NCBI GenBank assembly: GCA_900551235.1
Contig: URUU01000001.1
Coordinates: forward strand, 1-64,000
DNA from: an uncultured Lachnospiraceae bacterium
GTDB lineage: Bacteria; Bacillota; Clostridia; Lachnospirales; Lachnospiraceae
Reading direction: 5' to 3'
Length of the DNA stretch: 64,000 nucleotides
A program made the position numbers and the translations under genes. This document shows positions 61,206 through 64,000 of the stretch, piece after piece. The notes beneath the pieces were generated by a model. That model ran no database searches and had not been told where the DNA came from. It was given only the letters and a program-made list of their open reading frames with translations. Numbering within the stretch: position 1 is the first letter of the stretch; each line of letters begins with the position of its first letter.

Positions 61206-61637
61206 TTATATTTTAGTTTTTTCTGATTTTGCAGCATTTTTATAACTGTTATAGCAGTACTCTATAATGTCTTTTCGACGGATGATACCGATAAAAATTT
61301 TCTTATCATCAATCACCGGTACAAAGTTCTGATTCATGGAGGTAAGGATCAGATCCTCAATCTCACAGTCAATGTTAACCGGTTCATTATACCATCTGCG
61401 TTTTACTTTTGCGAGCGGGATATCTTCGGTCGCATATATATCAATGATCTTATGGTCTTTAATATACCAGAGAAGATCCCCTTCTGTCAGCGTACCCACA
61501 TAACAGCCATTGCGATCGATCACAGGTACTGCACTGTAACGATAGTGTTCCATTTTTTCCAGTGCCTGACGAAGAGAATAATCTTCATAAAGATACGCCA
61601 CTTCACTTTTTGGTGTCAAAGAAAATAATACATTCAT
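61206..61637 (-). CDS. Tandem CBS-domain protein
   Basis: This 143-residue protein contains little beyond a Bateman pair: the first CBS is SLRQALEKMEHYRYSAVPVIDRNGCYVGTLTEGDLL and the second is around SMNQNFVPVIDDKKIFIGIIRRKDII. Such domains sense adenosine nucleotides or SAM. The ligand here is unknown. The C-terminus is basic (YKNAAKSEKTKI). GGAG is 14 bases before the ATG, a long spacing. It ends just upstream of the ilvN promoter, and its neighbour upstream is the sirtuin-like gene. Confidence 0.85.
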   Translation of the reverse strand: MNVLFSLTPKSEVAYLYEDYSLRQALEKMEHYRYSAVPVIDRNGCYVGTLTEGDLLWYIKDHKIIDIYATEDIPLAKVKRRWYNEPVNIDCEIEDLILTSMNQNFVPVIDDKKIFIGIIRRKDIIEYCYNSYKNAAKSEKTKI

Positions 61638-61704
61638 GCTGTCTTTTTATTCTCCATTTTCCTGACGGTGCCTGAAGCATCTGCCTTTTTCTTTTGTTGC
61701 CTGT

Positions 61705-62448
61705 TCAAGGTTTTAATGCATAACCAAGTTCGGACAATATATCACGGGGACTGCCATAAATGACCATGTCTGCTTTTACGTCAGTATAATGCTCCTGTTC
61801 ATGGATGACCACAAGCTGTTCCCCGCCAAAAAATTTCACATAATTTGAATATACACTGGATGACAATCTGGTTCCAATCAGAAGAAGTACGTCTGCTTTC
61901 TCTACCTCTGTCGCAGCGAGGGAAGTCAGATGACTGTCCAGTTGCTCACCATATAGCGTAACCCCAGGACGAACAACATTGCCGCATACCTGACAGCGCG
62001 GTGCTTTTTTACTGTCCCGTATGTATTCCATGGAATATGTCTGACCACATTTCGGACACCGGTTCTGATAAATGCTTCCCCTGAGACTTAAAACATGCCG
62101 GCATCCTGCCCGCTTTTCAAAATCGAAAATGTTATCCGTGAGAATACATTGAATTTTACCGGCTTCTTCCATTTCCTTCAATGCATAACAACTCTCTGGT
62201 ACTTCCCAGTCTTTTTTGAGAACTTCTGCTTTATAGAAATCAAAAAATGAATCTGGCCGGGTCATGTAGTATGCACTTGAAAAAATATCTTCCGGCGATC
62301 TGCCATAATTCTGTTCGATTTCGTAGGCATAGTCCTGATCATGAAAGGTTCGGCATCCACTTTCTGCAAGGATGCCGGAACCACATAATACAACCGTGTA
62401 CTTGCTACTGTCCAATACTGCCTTTAAATAGTTAATTTTTTCTCCCAT
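61705..62448 (-). CDS. Divergent Sir2-family protein with altered catalytic residues
   Basis: This is a 247-residue protein with the sirtuin layout. The Rossmann glycine segment reads CGSGILAESGCRTFHD in place of GAGxSxxSGIPxFR. The zinc site is intact with Cys 131, 134, 152 and 155. The substrate-side segment VRPGVTLYGEQLD and the IGTRLSSSVY motif are present. The catalytic His (in LHGS) is Arg123 here (SLRGSIYQNRC), and QNIDxLH reads TDNIFDFEK. Canonical deacetylase action is thus doubtful. AAGGAGG precedes the ATG chosen. Confidence is high for the fold, low for activity. Confidence 0.82.
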   Translation of the reverse strand: MGEKINYLKAVLDSSKYTVVLCGSGILAESGCRTFHDQDYAYEIEQNYGRSPEDIFSSAYYMTRPDSFFDFYKAEVLKKDWEVPESCYALKEMEEAGKIQCILTDNIFDFEKRAGCRHVLSLRGSIYQNRCPKCGQTYSMEYIRDSKKAPRCQVCGNVVRPGVTLYGEQLDSHLTSLAATEVEKADVLLLIGTRLSSSVYSNYVKFFGGEQLVVIHEQEHYTDVKADMVIYGSPRDILSELGYALKP

Positions 62449-62505
62449 AAGCCACACATCCTCCTTAGGATAAGCATACCAAAAAAAGTAAAAGTATGCA
62501 ATCCC

Positions 62506-63381
62506 TTAGTGAATAATCATTGCATTTTCTCCAAGTTTATCATAATATTTGGCAAATTTTTCTGCATCTCTTTCTACCAGTCCATCCAGCGGATCCTGAA
62601 TATAGACAATGTTTTTTTCTTTATCAAAACCACACAGGACCATACAGTGTTCATTACGAAACCAGCGATAGGTTTTTCCTTCGAATTCGCAGATTTCATC
62701 TGTCGGAACAGGCTTTTCCAGATACATGGTATTCCACACAACAACCGGTATGCCGGCGGCAACGTAATCATAAAGAACATCGAAATCAGTATCAGAAAGA
62801 TCAAATGCCCGTTTGCTGCTTTCCTGTGCCTCCAGATAATCATTGGCTGTTTTGACCAGTCCCGGTGCAAAAATCCCTGCACCATCATCGGTATGCGGAT
62901 CTCCCATATAACCAGTCGCAAAATTACCGTCACCGAACACCAGATAGTCATCAGCAATAGTCGTTTTATCAAGGTCAAATCCCAGATAATTTAAAACCAT
63001 AGTAAGTGCCACAGATTCACATCCGGTTGGAAGTTCAGGATTCTGAAGGATATTTTCCATATCAATTATTTTATGGCTTTTCTGAGTCGGACCTGGAACC
63101 GGAAGTTCACCCTCCGGCGTCGTATCTTCCGTCTCCTGTTCTGTGATTTCTTCTGTGATTTCTTCTGTATTTTGAAAAGTTTCCGTGTCTGTTTCTGTTT
63201 CTATAGCAGAGGTTGAAATATTGTCCTGTTCTACTGCTTCCTGCGCCTGCATGGTTTCTTCTTCACTGTCTGTTTCAGCATGTGTTTCAATCTGTTTTAA
63301 CGGCTTTTTTTCTAATTCCGTACAGCCTGTTGTTAAAACCGATACTGCAAGCAAGAGTATGATATTTCTTTTTTTATTCAT
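62506..63381 (-). CDS. Lipoprotein with C39-like cysteine peptidase domain
   Basis: This 291-residue predicted lipoprotein has the lipid-modified Cys at residue 20 (VLTTGC). A Glu/Thr-rich linker covers about residues 30-100. The C-terminal domain matches C39_2-type peptidases: Cys121 in PTGCESVALTM, His245 in NEHCMVLCGF and Asp263 in QDPLDG form a plausible catalytic triad. Substrate is unknown. It lies directly downstream of the sensor kinase gene. Confidence 0.8.
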   Translation of the reverse strand: MNKKRNIILLLAVSVLTTGCTELEKKPLKQIETHAETDSEEETMQAQEAVEQDNISTSAIETETDTETFQNTEEITEEITEQETEDTTPEGELPVPGPTQKSHKIIDMENILQNPELPTGCESVALTMVLNYLGFDLDKTTIADDYLVFGDGNFATGYMGDPHTDDGAGIFAPGLVKTANDYLEAQESSKRAFDLSDTDFDVLYDYVAAGIPVVVWNTMYLEKPVPTDEICEFEGKTYRWFRNEHCMVLCGFDKEKNIVYIQDPLDGLVERDAEKFAKYYDKLGENAMIIH

Positions 63382-63413
63382 AGTTACACCTGAAATCTTT
63401 CTATTTTATCGTT

Positions 63414-64000
63414 TTACAGATATACAATAATCTCAGTTCCCTCTCCTATTTTACTGTGTATTTCGATATATCCCCCGTAATATTCCACGACATGTTTTAC
63501 AATGGAAAGCCCAAGTCCGGTTCCGCCGGTCTGCTTGGAATGACTTTTATCTACACGGAAAAAGCGTTCAAAAATACGACTCTGGTATTTCATCGGAACA
63601 CCAATACCGGTATCTTTCACGCAGATACAGGGTTTTCCTTTTTTTTCAGACACCGTAACCCAGAGTGTTCCACCCTGCTTGTTGTATTTAATGCCATTTT
63701 CAATCAGATTATAGAACAGATCATTCATGAGCTGTCCGGATGCCAGGTAGAAAACCGGTTCACCCCGTAATTCTACGGTAACTTCTTTTCTTCTGGCTGC
63801 CGGTTCCAGCCGGTTGCAGACATCCCTGGCAAATTCCAGCAGGTTTACATTTTCTTTGTCATAATAGGCTTCTTTGTCATCGAGCTGACTCACTTTGATA
63901 ATATCATTTACCAGAGTAAGAAGGCGGGTTGCCTCTTTATGGATTTTGGCAGCGAATACCGGGACATCCTCCTTTAGAACCATGCCGTTTTCCATCAGTT
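63414..64000 (-). CDS. Sensor histidine kinase, C-terminal part (truncated by window edge)
   Basis: Only the C-terminal part of at least 195 residues is in the window, and the frame stays open through the edge. The region starts after the phospho-accepting His, in the dimerisation helices (IHKEATRLLTLVNDIIKVSQLDD). The ATP domain shows NLIENGIKYN (N box), CVKDTGIGVPMKYQSRIFERFFRVDKSHSKQTGGTGLGLSIVKHVV (key Asp-Thr-Gly-Ile-Gly and Gly-Thr-Gly-Leu-Gly) and a normal end. It resembles PhoR-type kinases. The response regulator, if adjacent, lies outside the window. Confidence 0.9.
   Translation of the reverse strand, partial: LMENGMVLKEDVPVFAAKIHKEATRLLTLVNDIIKVSQLDDKEAYYDKENVNLLEFARDVCNRLEPAARRKEVTVELRGEPVFYLASGQLMNDLFYNLIENGIKYNKQGGTLWVTVSEKKGKPCICVKDTGIGVPMKYQSRIFERFFRVDKSHSKQTGGTGLGLSIVKHVVEYYGGYIEIHSKIGEGTEIIVYL

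Noticed and set aside
1..64000. Defence islands, prophage, insertion sequences, CRISPR arrays
   Set aside because: No transposase, integrase, capsid, Cas or restriction gene motif and no array was seen on either strand.

Overview
The window looks like a chromosomal core region of a low-to-mid GC, endospore-lineage, anaerobic Firmicute, most probably a member of Lachnospiraceae. This rests on AGGAGG-type ribosome binding sites throughout, T-box leaders, sporulation genes (yqfC, yqfD, a BofC-like gene, a SpoVB-type flippase gene, pdaA-like and spoIID-like genes), and a mreBCD-pbp2-minCDE-rodA cell-shape operon. The family assignment is inference from gene content and protein style. No tRNA, rRNA, CRISPR array, transposase or prophage gene was seen. 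Nearly all genes lie on the minus strand. Only four complete genes, plus a fragment at the left edge, lie on the plus strand.

Layout, in minus-strand transcription order within each block: (1) 7.1-0.2 kb: a division operon with a HlyD-like adaptor, yggS, sepF, ylmH, aroB, lspA and rluD, followed by a cytidylate-kinase-like gene. (2) 7.3-8.0 kb: a plus-strand DUF378 gene converging on a small P-loop gene. (3) 18.7-8.1 kb: radC, mreB, mreC, mreD, mrdA, minC, minD, minE, rodA, mgsA and a DacF-type carboxypeptidase, many overlapping by a few bases. (4) 31.3-18.8 kb: miaB, an rsmH-family gene, mutS, mutL, miaA, a YnbB-like PLP enzyme and two flavoproteins. (5) 34.3-31.3 kb: proB, a DUF896 gene, a 5-formyl-THF cyclo-ligase gene and proA, divergent from a plus-strand BofC-like gene. 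(6) 40.7-34.9 kb: yqfC, yqfD, phoH, ybeY, a DUF3048 lipoprotein gene and a SpoVB/MurJ-type flippase gene. (7) 44.4-40.8 kb: a cysteine-cluster protein, a tRNA dihydrouridine synthase, a CNNM/CBS membrane protein and a DUF2284 protein. (8) 44.5-46.0 kb: plus-strand DUF3783 and polysaccharide deacetylase genes. (9) 51.6-46.2 kb: a Phe T-box, pheS, pheT, a histidine phosphatase gene and queA. (10) 56.1-51.6 kb: a membrane-anchored MerR regulator, galM, a SpoIID-like gene and a YihY gene. (11) 59.2-56.2 kb: yitT, then a Leu T-box and leuA. (12) 61.1-59.5 kb: ilvN and ilvC. (13) 64.0-61.2 kb: a truncated sensor kinase, a C39-like lipoprotein, a divergent sirtuin and a tandem-CBS protein.

Together the genes cover envelope growth and division-site placement, tRNA and rRNA modification, mismatch repair, proline and branched-chain amino acid synthesis, and phenylalanyl-tRNA charging. 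The most unusual items are a sirtuin-fold protein with the catalytic His replaced by Arg, an MreB-family protein with eroded nucleotide-binding motifs, a PBP2 with an insertion of about 245 residues, an rsmH-family gene outside a division cluster, a terminator whose stem contains the ribosome binding site of the next gene, and a 57-bp dispersed hairpin element with two partial copies. I saw no clear new multi-gene defence or mobile system. Start codons were reassigned where an internal start has a much better ribosome binding site.
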